DNA from: Hydrogenovibrio kuenenii DSM 12350 | GTDB taxonomy: Bacteria; Pseudomonadota; Gammaproteobacteria; Thiomicrospirales; Thiomicrospiraceae | Reading direction: 5' to 3' | Length of the DNA stretch: 64,000 bases | Assembly (NCBI RefSeq): GCF_000526715.1 | Contig: NZ_JAGP01000001.1 | Span: 434,001-498,000 of the forward strand | The notes under the pieces: model-generated | What the model was told of the DNA's origin: nothing | The model's database searches: none | What the model saw: the letters and a program-made list of their open reading frames with translations, nothing else | Program-made: the position numbers and the translations under genes | Shown here: positions 53,646-62,106 of the stretch, in pieces | Position numbering within the stretch: the first letter of the stretch is position 1 | How the letters are laid out: each line of letters starts with the position of its first letter

Positions 53646-54989
53646 ATGGAGAAAGGAATGACCCCCCGTCAACGAAGACACGCACAACAAGGATCAATTA
53701 GTTTATTAGGCGTACTAAGTATTTTTGTAGGGCTCACCGCACTAGTCGGCGTAATGCAACTAGGGAATGCAACAATTTTAGACAGGCATTTGGATAATTA
53801 TGCTCAATCATTGGCGCCTGTTGCTCTTCGTTCAGAAGTAACTTTAAGCAAGGCTATGGTTGATAATGGAGTATCTATCAATGTTGCTAAGGATACTTTG
53901 CAGAAAGCCTTGGATGCTGTTACCGAGCCTGGTTCAGTTAAAGTAAATATATCATTTGGTAATATCACAAATGGGAAGTTCACCCCTTTAACTTCAAATC
54001 CATCTAATCCAAAGGCTGGCTTGTCGGCTACAGCAACTGTTCCTGGATTTGCCGCTGTAGCGGTTCAGTTTATAGGGCCATCTACTTTTGGTTTTGTACC
54101 TGAAGGCAGAGCTATTTATGGTCTGACGGATCAAGACCAGGATTCTCCCGATGTAGCTAGCTGTTATTGTGACGCTCGTTATGATCAGTGTTTGCAGCAG
54201 CCTAGTACCAATAGTGCGATGGGAGGTGTGGATACAAAAGAAAGGCAAAGATACTGTGAAACGGGGATTGCGCCTTCTGTTAGCGGCGGCATGATGGGGA
54301 TGTTTTTTGGAGGAGATCCTGAATATCCTGATGCTGATAGTGTTCAATTCTCTCCACAATGGGTTGGAAAACCTTATGAAAATGGAACTGTAAAAACGGA
54401 TACGGGGAGTTCGGCTTGGCAGGCTGTTAAACAGGATGCGCCTTTAAATGTTTCCAGTGGAAACAATCCATTTCCTGAAGCAAGCTGGGATCCAGCTACT
54501 GAGGACTGGAAAGAGGGTAATTTTCTTATGCAATTTACCGGATATAAAAATGTAAGTACACTTTTTGGTTCGTTTAAAAAATATAAAAACCCATGGAAAG
54601 TAGATGGTACTTTTTATGCTGGTCGCTCGGGAACCTGTGCTTATCCATCAAACGGATTCTTTTTCTTTGGGGTAATGTCGGATGTACAAACCTACATGAC
54701 TGGAAATACAGACTGTTTGAGATATACCGCAAACCCTGCATCAAAATATGATTATGCAAACTTTATGCAACCTTTTATGAATGCAATCAATAGTTCAACC
54801 GGAGCGAATCAACACTATTATAGCTGCCGTGACTTTACTGGCTTACAGTCTTCTAGAAGTGGCGTAATACAAATTATGCGACGTATTTGGACATCACCAT
54901 TGCAGGTATGGGATCGTACTTATCGGGAGACAGGATGTTCAGCAAAACAGATGAGATGGTTTAGTTCGTCCATTTGGAATGGGTGGTAA
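53646..54989 (+). CDS. TadG-like pilus-associated protein, Cys-rich
   Basis: A 447-residue protein. HAQQGSISLLGVLSIFVGLTALVGVMQLG is the N-terminal pseudopilin/TadG-like membrane helix, without the Glu of TadE. The large extracytoplasmic part contains several Cys pairs (CYCDARYDQC, GTCAYP, YYSCRDF, TGCSAKQ), implying disulfides. No von Willebrand domain was recognised, so it is TadG-like by position and N-terminus only. A role as tip or anchor component is inferred. Confidence 0.6.
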   Translation: MEKGMTPRQRRHAQQGSISLLGVLSIFVGLTALVGVMQLGNATILDRHLDNYAQSLAPVALRSEVTLSKAMVDNGVSINVAKDTLQKALDAVTEPGSVKVNISFGNITNGKFTPLTSNPSNPKAGLSATATVPGFAAVAVQFIGPSTFGFVPEGRAIYGLTDQDQDSPDVASCYCDARYDQCLQQPSTNSAMGGVDTKERQRYCETGIAPSVSGGMMGMFFGGDPEYPDADSVQFSPQWVGKPYENGTVKTDTGSSAWQAVKQDAPLNVSSGNNPFPEASWDPATEDWKEGNFLMQFTGYKNVSTLFGSFKKYKNPWKVDGTFYAGRSGTCAYPSNGFFFFGVMSDVQTYMTGNTDCLRYTANPASKYDYANFMQPFMNAINSSTGANQHYYSCRDFTGLQSSRSGVIQIMRRIWTSPLQVWDRTYRETGCSAKQMRWFSSSIWNGW

Positions 54990-55013
54990 AAAGTGGAATT
55001 TAGGAAGAAGATA

Positions 55014-55589
55014 ATGAAAAATATTGTTTTAGTAATTTGTTTGTGTGTAAGTTCTACTGCTTGGTCATCGGAACCTGTCATTTCTGGTTACGGTATTGAC
55101 CCTTATCATGGTTATGTCGGTATAGGTTATGACAGTAATATTATTAATCTGAAGGGGTATTCGGAAGGGCGCATTCCAGGGTTGGCGTTTACCTTTGGTC
55201 ATAACTATAAGCCATGGCTAGATCTTGAATTCCGCGCCTCGACCGCATCTGGGTACATCAAAGCGAAAACCGGCAGTACAACTAATTTCAAGTATAAGTA
55301 TAACTATAACCTGACAGGACTTTTGAAATTTAAATGGCAACCAACTCAGTTATTGGATTTCAATTTGTTGACCGGTTTGAACTATATGGAAACGGAAAAG
55401 GCTATGACTAGTGGCACAACCCAATACGTTTATGACTCTGGGCTGGTGCTTGGCGGTGGGTTTGGTTTTAACCTAACGCCAAAATTTTCACTTAATGCCG
55501 ATTACTTAACCTATCAACGCAATAGTTTTATGGGATCAAGTGAAGATACTTGGGATGTCGCTAATTTATCGCTTCAATATCATTTTTGA
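55014..55589 (+). CDS. Small outer-membrane beta-barrel protein of the Tad operon
   Basis: A 191-residue protein with a signal peptide (NIVLVICLCVSSTAWS). It contains repeated amphipathic strands (GYVGIGYDSNI, LAFTFGHNYKPWLDLEFRAS, LGGGFGFNLTPKFSLNADY) and ends with the aromatic residue in LSLQYHF, typical of Omp barrels. Eight strands are estimated. The ATG at 55014, with AGGAAG about 7 bases upstream, is better than GTG at 54993. Confidence 0.75.
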   Translation: MKNIVLVICLCVSSTAWSSEPVISGYGIDPYHGYVGIGYDSNIINLKGYSEGRIPGLAFTFGHNYKPWLDLEFRASTASGYIKAKTGSTTNFKYKYNYNLTGLLKFKWQPTQLLDFNLLTGLNYMETEKAMTSGTTQYVYDSGLVLGGGFGFNLTPKFSLNADYLTYQRNSFMGSSEDTWDVANLSLQYHF

Positions 55590-55624
55590 GGATAAATACT
55601 AAATACTGAGACGACTAATGTTGG

Positions 55625-55649
55625 TGGTTTCTATTTTGATAAGAAACCA
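55625..55649. terminator. Hairpin after the Tad operon
   Basis: TGGTTTCT and AGAAACCA form a perfect 8-bp stem around 9 bases, 35 bp after the last Tad gene. It has no strong T-run, but its position suggests the operon terminator. Confidence 0.5.
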
Positions 55650-55650
55650 T

Positions 55651-55656
55651 TATAAT
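55651..55656 (+). promoter_or_regulatory. -10 box of the tRNA-Ser promoter
   Basis: TATAAT followed by GCGCAC, the G/C-rich discriminator typical of stable-RNA promoters, lies 28 bp upstream of the tRNA. The -35 is not clear because of the hairpin just upstream. Confidence 0.4.
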
Positions 55657-55684
55657 GCGCACTTCTTTTGAAACACCCATTTAC

Positions 55685-55775
55685 GGATAGCTGGCTGAGC
55701 GGTTGAAGGCGCACGCCTGGAAAGTGTGTATAGGTTAATAGCCTATCGGGGGTTCGAATCCCCCGCTATCCGCCA
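55685..55775 (+). tRNA. tRNA-Ser (anticodon GGA)
   Basis: A 91-nt tRNA. The acceptor stem GGATAGC pairs with GCTATCC, then discriminator G and encoded CCA. The anticodon GGA (55719-55721) sits in the loop CTGGAAA, closed by CACGC/GTGTG. A long class II variable arm (TATAGG...CCTAT) is present, and the T-arm has GGTTCGAATCC. It reads UCC/UCU Ser codons. Confidence 0.96.
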
Positions 55776-56259
55776 TTACTTAAAAGCATTAAAATCAATA
55801 GATTACGTTTTATTGCATCGTTATTTTTATTGTTTTTTAATTCGAATCCCAATTCCTAACGTATTGTAAAAAGTGAGTACGAACACTTGTTAAAACTGCA
55901 TACTGACAAATATACACATCCGCAAAAATCTTAAAAGTTCATATGATCCTAGATTGAAGTACTGTCGAAAGCTCGCATCCTATGTGAGGATTAGAATTTA
56001 TAGTGAACAAAATGCTATAAAAATCATAAGAAATAGATTTTTGTTAAGAATGAAGTAAGTTAGAAAGCACTTTTAAAAACATACACATGTTTCTCCTAGC
56101 TCCAGATATGATGTAAAAAATACTAAGAAAGCATTGTGTCAGTAAAGTGGTAGCAATCTTGTCCACAAAATATTAAAATGCGCCTCACAAATATGGGTAA
56201 TAAACAATATAAGCATTATTAAAAATAAACCATAATCTTTACACAAAAGAAGAAAAGTT
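55776..56259. other. Gene-free, AT-rich stretch between tRNA-Ser and the polyene-type cluster
   Basis: A 484-bp gap with no credible ORF on either strand. It is AT-rich. A 10-base piece of the tRNA T-arm (TTCGAATCCC) recurs at 55841-55850. Its position, between a tRNA and a secondary-metabolite-type cluster, fits a boundary region. An upstream promoter for the ACP operon must lie here, but no convincing pair was singled out. Confidence 0.5.
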
Positions 56260-56514
56260 ATGACGCCTGAACAAGCAGAAACAGCCAAGATGATTATTGA
56301 TGCAGTTAACTTGGAAGATGTAACACTTAATGACATTGAACCAAACGAACCTATATTTAACGATGGATTAGGTTTGGACTCTATAGATGCCTTGGAAATC
56401 TCTCTTGAAATTCAAAAACGTTATGGCATTAAAATCAAGTCTGGTGACAAAAATATTTCACAGGTTTTTGCATCCATAGCCTCTCTTTCAGAGTTTATAG
56501 AAGCAAATAAATGA
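56260..56514 (+). CDS. Acyl carrier protein of the aryl-polyene-type cluster
   Basis: An 84-residue ACP. The phosphopantetheine site is GLGLDSIDALEI, with S41. NDIEPNEPIFNDGLGLDSID is typical of the ApeE/ApeF-type carriers in aryl polyene clusters rather than of FabD-linked AcpP. It begins the plus-strand operon that runs to the MMPL exporter. Confidence 0.9.
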   Translation: MTPEQAETAKMIIDAVNLEDVTLNDIEPNEPIFNDGLGLDSIDALEISLEIQKRYGIKIKSGDKNISQVFASIASLSEFIEANK

Positions 56515-56528
56515 AGCTTTGATTTGAG

Positions 56529-57872
56529 ATGACTTTCTGCTCATTGGAGAGAGATGATATAGATCTGCTGCTCTCCGAAGCACCTTTTGTTGAATATAAA
56601 GGCCGAAGTTATAGCCGCCTCCAAATTGTTTCAGCTGCCTATCGTTTAAGTCAGCAACTTCCCGACACTTCAAATATTATCAATTTGCATGATTTACGCC
56701 ATGAATTTATGGTTGTGTTGATGGCAACGGCCTTTAAACAGGTTTCGGCTATATTGCCCCCTAGTATTGCAAAGAATGCATTGCTGACTTTGGTCGAGGG
56801 GGCAAAAAACTTAATATCCAGTAGCCAGCCACTTTACAGTGATCTTTCAGATTACCTTGTACCTGCAATTAATTTTTCTTCGTTATTGAATGATTCAATT
56901 ATTGATCGAAGTTTACTTGAAGAAAAAGTAAGAGAACTTCCAAACGGTGTTATTAAGATTTATACATCTGGTACGACAGGACATCCTAAACAAGTCATTA
57001 AATCCTGGTATAGCATGTCTAAGATGGCCAGTAAGGCAATAGACAGATTTCACTTAACAAGTGACAAGATAATCGTTGGGACTATTCCTAGTCAGCACAT
57101 GTTTGGCTTGGAAACAACAGTGTTTTGGCCATTATTTTCAACAGCGAGACTATGGTCGGAGAAACCTCTGTTTGCTGGGGATATGATGGATGTTTTTGAG
57201 AACTCACATGGTGAAATTCTTCTTGTATCGACGCCCCTTCATTTAAAAAATTGGGTTGAGAGTCAAGGGGGGTCCTGGCCGAGCAGGAAAGTTTCAGTTC
57301 TTTCTGCAACGGCTCCAATGGATAAAGAGTTGGCAGAAAAAGCTACGATGCAGTGGCAAGTTAGATTGTTTGAAGTGTTAGGTAGCACAGAAACAGCCTC
57401 ATTCGCATCAAGAGAAATAATGTCATCAGAATTGTGGGAACCGTATCAAAATACGAATATTCAGTTATCTGGTAGTAAGTATGAGGTTTCTTTTACAGAT
57501 TTAGGAGAGTTTTATCCATTGCAAGATGAGATTCAGATGGAAGTAGGTGGCCGTTTCAAGTTGCTGGGCAGGCAGTCTGACATGATAAAGGTTGCAGGAA
57601 AGAGAGCTTCTTTGTGTGAATTGAACCGTGTGCTCTTATCTATTGATGGTGTCAGAGATGGTGTCTTTCTTAACCTAGGAAAGGAAAGGCTCTCGGCGGT
57701 GGTCGAATCAGATTTGCCTATTAAAGATATTAAGCAGAAGTTAAATGAATCAATGGATTCTGTATTTTTACCACGACCTATTTACTTTATTGATAACCTT
57801 CCTCGGAATGAACTTGGAAAGTTGCAAATGAATAAATTATTAGAAGAAATTGATGGGCGGCACAATGATTAG
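56529..57872 (+). CDS. AMP-dependent ligase (ApeH-like acyl-activating enzyme)
   Basis: A 447-residue adenylate-forming enzyme. The P-loop-like core is IKIYTSGTTGHPKQVIKSW. TIPSQHMFGLETTVFWPL and EVLGSTETASFASR follow. The C-terminal part has LLGRQSDMIKVAGKR and NELGKLQMNKLL, including the catalytic Lys. It is shorter than typical acyl-CoA synthetases, as in ApeH. It should activate an aryl or fatty acid and load the ACP. Confidence 0.85.
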   Translation: MTFCSLERDDIDLLLSEAPFVEYKGRSYSRLQIVSAAYRLSQQLPDTSNIINLHDLRHEFMVVLMATAFKQVSAILPPSIAKNALLTLVEGAKNLISSSQPLYSDLSDYLVPAINFSSLLNDSIIDRSLLEEKVRELPNGVIKIYTSGTTGHPKQVIKSWYSMSKMASKAIDRFHLTSDKIIVGTIPSQHMFGLETTVFWPLFSTARLWSEKPLFAGDMMDVFENSHGEILLVSTPLHLKNWVESQGGSWPSRKVSVLSATAPMDKELAEKATMQWQVRLFEVLGSTETASFASREIMSSELWEPYQNTNIQLSGSKYEVSFTDLGEFYPLQDEIQMEVGGRFKLLGRQSDMIKVAGKRASLCELNRVLLSIDGVRDGVFLNLGKERLSAVVESDLPIKDIKQKLNESMDSVFLPRPIYFIDNLPRNELGKLQMNKLLEEIDGRHND

Positions 57873-58218
57873 TGCAAAAGTGGATTCCATGCCAGAACGT
57901 TTGGATGCCTTATTTTCCATTTCGAGTGAACACCCTAGTTTGGAAGGGCATTTTCCAGGGCATCCTGTTGTCCCGGCAGTGGTACTGTTGAATGAAGTCG
58001 AGCGTTTAGTAAAGCAGAAGTGCTTTGGATTTCGTTTGAGTGAATTTACTCAGGCAAAGTTCATGCAGTTGGTGTTTCCAGGACAAAATATTTGTTTACA
58101 AGCAGATATGGATGTGGCGAACGACACAGAAATTAAAGTGAAGTTTACTTTGATGAATGAGGATGGACGGCTTTGCGTGAAAGGTTCCTGTCTTTTTTTT
58201 AAAGAATTGGAGCTGTAG
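57865..58218 (+). CDS. Hotdog-fold dehydratase/thioesterase (ApeI/FabZ-like)
   Basis: A 117-residue single hotdog protein. SSEHPSLEGHFPGHPVVPAVVLLNEV matches the FabA/FabZ/ApeI signature with the catalytic His. It would dehydrate 3-hydroxyacyl-ACP during chain growth. The ATG at 57865 overlaps the ligase stop by 8 bp; the in-frame ATG at 57850 is less likely. Confidence 0.85.
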   Translation: MISAKVDSMPERLDALFSISSEHPSLEGHFPGHPVVPAVVLLNEVERLVKQKCFGFRLSEFTQAKFMQLVFPGQNICLQADMDVANDTEIKVKFTLMNEDGRLCVKGSCLFFKELEL

Positions 58219-58220
58219 GT

Positions 58221-59108
58221 GTGAGCGATAATTATCATTCGGATTGGACGAACCAGAAAGAACGTGTATCTAGTTTCTGGTTAAAGTTGATTTTGAATAT
58301 TGCATTAATGCTGCCTAGAAATTGGGTTAAATTATTATTGCATCCTATCGTCTGTTTTTATTTGTTGATATCGCGTAATCAGATTATTGCTTCACGCCAT
58401 TATCTAAATCAAGCGCTGGGGCGTCCTGCAACGATAAGGGATGTATATCGTCATTTTTTTTGGTTTGCAACTACCATTCTTGACAGAGTTTATTTTCTGT
58501 CAGGTAGACATTCAGCCTTTAATATTACCTATGAAAATCGTGAGAAGTGGAAAGAATCCATGCAGGAACGTCCCACACAACTGTATTTTGGAGCGCATTT
58601 TGGTAGTTTGGATGCAGTCAGATTTCTTTCACAAGAAATTCATAATATAAAAATTAAAGCTGTAGTGAAAGTTGATCAGAACGAAAGGATCATGAAAATA
58701 TTTAATGAGCTAAATCCAGAGTTGCAATCGGGAATAATTCCCAATGATGGTATGAATACGATTTTTGATATTTATGACGCATTGAAGACTGGAAGCTCGG
58801 TGGCAATCTTAAAGGATCGTTCGGTTAGTCAGGAAAAAACTGTAGAAGTTCAATTTTTTAAAGACAAGATTAGAATTCCGATTTCAGGATTTAAACTGGC
58901 ACAGAAGAGAAATATTCCAGTAACTGTTTTTTTCGGACGATATGAAGGAAAAAATCATTATCATGTGTTCAGTAAGCCGTTAGATTTTTGCCCAGATATG
59001 GCAATAGAAGAAATGGCGCAACTGTATATCTCTGAAGTTGAAGCGCAATGTCGAATTTCTCCCTATAACTGGTTTAATTTCTATCACTATTGGGTTGGAG
59101 GTGCGTAA
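58221..59108 (+). CDS. LpxL/HtrB-like acyltransferase
   Basis: A 295-residue lysophospholipid-acyltransferase-like protein. The N-terminal membrane segment (FWLKLILNIALMLPRNWVKLLL) precedes the acyltransferase motif AHFGSLDAV (HxxxxD). KDRSVSQEKTVEVQFF follows. It would attach the finished polyene or acyl chain to a lipid or glycan. GTG at 58221 has TTGGAG upstream by about 9 bases. Confidence 0.82.
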   Translation: MSDNYHSDWTNQKERVSSFWLKLILNIALMLPRNWVKLLLHPIVCFYLLISRNQIIASRHYLNQALGRPATIRDVYRHFFWFATTILDRVYFLSGRHSAFNITYENREKWKESMQERPTQLYFGAHFGSLDAVRFLSQEIHNIKIKAVVKVDQNERIMKIFNELNPELQSGIIPNDGMNTIFDIYDALKTGSSVAILKDRSVSQEKTVEVQFFKDKIRIPISGFKLAQKRNIPVTVFFGRYEGKNHYHVFSKPLDFCPDMAIEEMAQLYISEVEAQCRISPYNWFNFYHYWVGGA

Positions 59109-59109
59109 A

Positions 59110-59739
59110 GTGTTCACATCCCGCACTTTTTTAGGAATCGCTTTAAGTTTTGTTTGTTTGATTTTTTCGCAGTCAGTTTTTGCTAAAGACTCGCTATCCC
59201 TTCCTTACTTGATTCAAAATTGGCCTCAGCCTTTAAACAACCAGCCCTTCAATGAAACCCGCTATGACACTCTGTTAGGTCTGACCAGTGAATATAAAGG
59301 AGCGTTCAAATTTAACAATAAATCGGATATTTCAATTGTCTATACATCGCCGATTAAAGGCAGTATTGAATTGAGAGGACAGTCTGTTACGGTCAATTTT
59401 CCTTCTAAGACAGTCTCTGTTTCTTTGGAGCAGGTTCCTGAGGTTAAAAGTTTTATTGAGCCAGTTAAAGCTTTGTTGAGTGGAGATGTCGAAAAGCTTA
59501 TCAAAGAAAATAAGGTAATGTTTTCAAGTGAAAATGTAGCATTGGATAAAAGCAGTCAAGTCAATCAAAGTTGGACATTGACGCTATCACCACCGGGGTC
59601 AATTGTTTTGTCAGCAAAGGAAGTTACGGTTAAAGGGGGAGAGCTTAAAGGCAAAGTAATGATTTCATCTATCAAACTTACTTTTGCTAATGGGGATTGG
59701 CGAGAATTTCGTTTAGATGGTGTCGAAAATGACAGATAA
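59110..59739 (+). CDS. LolA-like outer-membrane lipoprotein carrier
   Basis: A 209-residue exported protein, signal peptide FLGIALSFVCLIFSQSVFA. RYDTLLGLTSEYKGAFKFNNKSDI and DGVENDR at the end match the LolA-like proteins found in aryl polyene clusters. It probably ferries the hydrophobic product through the periplasm. GTG at 59110 has GGAGG 9 bases upstream. Confidence 0.78.
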   Translation: MFTSRTFLGIALSFVCLIFSQSVFAKDSLSLPYLIQNWPQPLNNQPFNETRYDTLLGLTSEYKGAFKFNNKSDISIVYTSPIKGSIELRGQSVTVNFPSKTVSVSLEQVPEVKSFIEPVKALLSGDVEKLIKENKVMFSSENVALDKSSQVNQSWTLTLSPPGSIVLSAKEVTVKGGELKGKVMISSIKLTFANGDWREFRLDGVENDR

Positions 59740-62086
59740 GAAAAGGAAGCTTTTTTTTGGTGCTATCAGCTGGCGTTCATTGACCGTTTTCTTGTTATTG
59801 CTTGTTTCGGTATTACTTTTTGCACCTAACCTGAAAGTAGAAAATCATTTAACCAATTTTTTTCCGAACGACAATTCCTCACCACAGAATCAGATTTTTC
59901 TGAAGACCTTAGCTAAGCTATTGCAGAACAGTTCTTTTGATCAGCCTGTTTTGTTGTCTGTAACAGCCAATGCAGATGAGGAGAGTTTAGCAGCTTTGAG
60001 TAAATCTTTAAAAGCAATACTCGAAAATGCTAAGGTAGTTAAAAAAGTTACCAACGCTAATCCCAATATCTTTCGCATCGAACATCAGCTAAATTCCTAT
60101 CGTTACTTATTAACCGATTTTAGAGCGCATGATATTTCCGAAGCAATTGAAACGCTGTGGTCAGCTTGGCAGCTTGGTGTTGTGTTGGATAAAAAAGACA
60201 GCTTATCTGACCCAACCAATCAGTGGCTTCATTATTTAAAGGGTTCGTTCTTCGCCTCTCGACTGCCGACCAAAGATGGAGTTTGGTTGGTGCCTCAAAC
60301 AAAAGGCAGAGATAACGCACAAGCTCTTATGCTTATTGAACTGAATCACGAAGCTGTTTTTCCCATAGTATCAATTGAAGATGTGGTTGAAACCTTTGAA
60401 AATGCTCATAAAAGTCAGCAGGTAAAAGTACGCTATTCAAGTGCGTCGACTATTGCCTATCAGGCGCGAAAACAGATACAAACTCAAGTAACAGTGTTAT
60501 CAGCGGCGGCCTCTTTTATCGTATTGGCATTTTTATTTTGGGTATTTCGAAAGCCTGTTTGGGTATTATTTAGTTTTGTACCTCTTGTGGCCGCCAGTTG
60601 GCTTGGCGCATTAGCTGTTTATATGTTGTTCGGTTCTATTGAAGCAATCACGTTAGCATTAGGCATTGTGCTGATTGGTGTGAGTGTGGATTACCCAATC
60701 CATGTTTTTTCAGCTACGTTAAAAACACCAAGTCAAAAAGAGCAAGTGTGGAGAGTTGTCCGGCTTGGAGGTATAACCAGTGCATTTGGTTTTTTGGTTC
60801 TCGTTGTTTTGGGCATTGAAGGCTTTAAGCAGATTGCAGTCTTTGCTACAGTTGGTTTGTTGTCTGCATTGATGATGTCAAGAATGCTGATGTTAGATAT
60901 GACGTCAGCACTTAGCAATCACGAAGACCACACTTTGTTAACGGGTGACAAGCTTCAAACAGAGACTTCAAAAAATAATGAGTATCAGTTAAGGTTTGTG
61001 TGGGTTGGCTTGTTGATGCTTTTGATCGTATTCTTATGGCGCTCACCAGTTTCTTGGCAAGATGATTTGGCTAGTTTAAGCCCGGTACCGGCCTCCTTGC
61101 TGAAACAGGATCATGAGCTGAGAATTTTGTTTTCACAGCCGGAAAGCACACAGTTTTTGATGTTACAGGCAAGTTCAGTTGAAGACCTTCTGCAAAAAGA
61201 GGAAGCCTTAACTCATCAGCTTCAGCTACTGAAACATCAGGGAATAATTAAGCAGTCGCTGTCCCTAAGTAATTGGTTGCCTAGCCAGAAACTTCAAGAA
61301 CAAAGAATGCAAGCTTTGCCCAGTAGAGCTGAATTGGATCAGCTGATTGCACATCAACACAGTCCTTTAAATTCAAAAGTGCTTAAACCATTTATAGATG
61401 CCGTTGAGAACACAAAACAACTTCCGTTGTTAACTCTAGAGATGTTCAAAGAAAAGGCAGTGGATTGGCAGAAAAGATTATTGCCGTTGCTGGTAACGCA
61501 TGATGAGCTGAGTAAGTCAGAGTGGACTGGAAAAGTTTTACTGACCGGTATAAGCAGCGGAGCTGCAATGGAAGCCTGGAGCAAACAGAATCAGGTTTTG
61601 TATTTTAATCAAAGAGCTTTCGTTGCCGATGCCGTTCAAACTTTAAGAGGTCAGTTATTGAATTTGTCATCAGCGGTTTTAGGGGTGTTTGCATTGTTGT
61701 TACTTTGGCAACAGCGTTCTGTGATGCAAGCCATAGATATATTAATACCCGTAACACTAGGTGTATTGATTACGTTCATTTGCTTGAATGTGTGGGCAGG
61801 GCAGCTATCGATTTTCCATTTGCTGGCATCCTTACTATTGATTGCGATTGGCATAGATTACAGCCTATTTGTTCAAGCGGCATCCGTAAAAAATAAAGAG
61901 TATGACTCTGCTCATCAAGCAGCTAAAGAAATACTTCATTCCGTTCCCATTGCTATGGCAACAACAGTGGTGTCATTCGGGTTGTTACTTTTTACACAAA
62001 TACCTATTTTGGTAGCTATAGGGCAAACCATTGTGTTGGGAGTGCCTTTGGTTTACCTCTTTTCGAGGTTATACCACCGTTTTTAA
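59729..62086 (+). CDS. MMPL/RND-family exporter
   Basis: A 785-residue transporter with two homologous halves. Each begins with a membrane segment and a large periplasmic domain and ends with five membrane segments. LIGVSVDYPIHVFS and IGIDYSLFVQAAS are the two conserved MMPL motifs with the Asp-Tyr proton relay. It exports the cluster product. The ATG at 59729 overlaps the LolA-like stop by 11 bp; ATG at 59717 is an alternative. Confidence 0.88.
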   Translation: MTDKKRKLFFGAISWRSLTVFLLLLVSVLLFAPNLKVENHLTNFFPNDNSSPQNQIFLKTLAKLLQNSSFDQPVLLSVTANADEESLAALSKSLKAILENAKVVKKVTNANPNIFRIEHQLNSYRYLLTDFRAHDISEAIETLWSAWQLGVVLDKKDSLSDPTNQWLHYLKGSFFASRLPTKDGVWLVPQTKGRDNAQALMLIELNHEAVFPIVSIEDVVETFENAHKSQQVKVRYSSASTIAYQARKQIQTQVTVLSAAASFIVLAFLFWVFRKPVWVLFSFVPLVAASWLGALAVYMLFGSIEAITLALGIVLIGVSVDYPIHVFSATLKTPSQKEQVWRVVRLGGITSAFGFLVLVVLGIEGFKQIAVFATVGLLSALMMSRMLMLDMTSALSNHEDHTLLTGDKLQTETSKNNEYQLRFVWVGLLMLLIVFLWRSPVSWQDDLASLSPVPASLLKQDHELRILFSQPESTQFLMLQASSVEDLLQKEEALTHQLQLLKHQGIIKQSLSLSNWLPSQKLQEQRMQALPSRAELDQLIAHQHSPLNSKVLKPFIDAVENTKQLPLLTLEMFKEKAVDWQKRLLPLLVTHDELSKSEWTGKVLLTGISSGAAMEAWSKQNQVLYFNQRAFVADAVQTLRGQLLNLSSAVLGVFALLLLWQQRSVMQAIDILIPVTLGVLITFICLNVWAGQLSIFHLLASLLLIAIGIDYSLFVQAASVKNKEYDSAHQAAKEILHSVPIAMATTVVSFGLLLFTQIPILVAIGQTIVLGVPLVYLFSRLYHRF

Positions 62087-62106
62087 CGTGAAGTGTTTGT
62101 TTAGGA

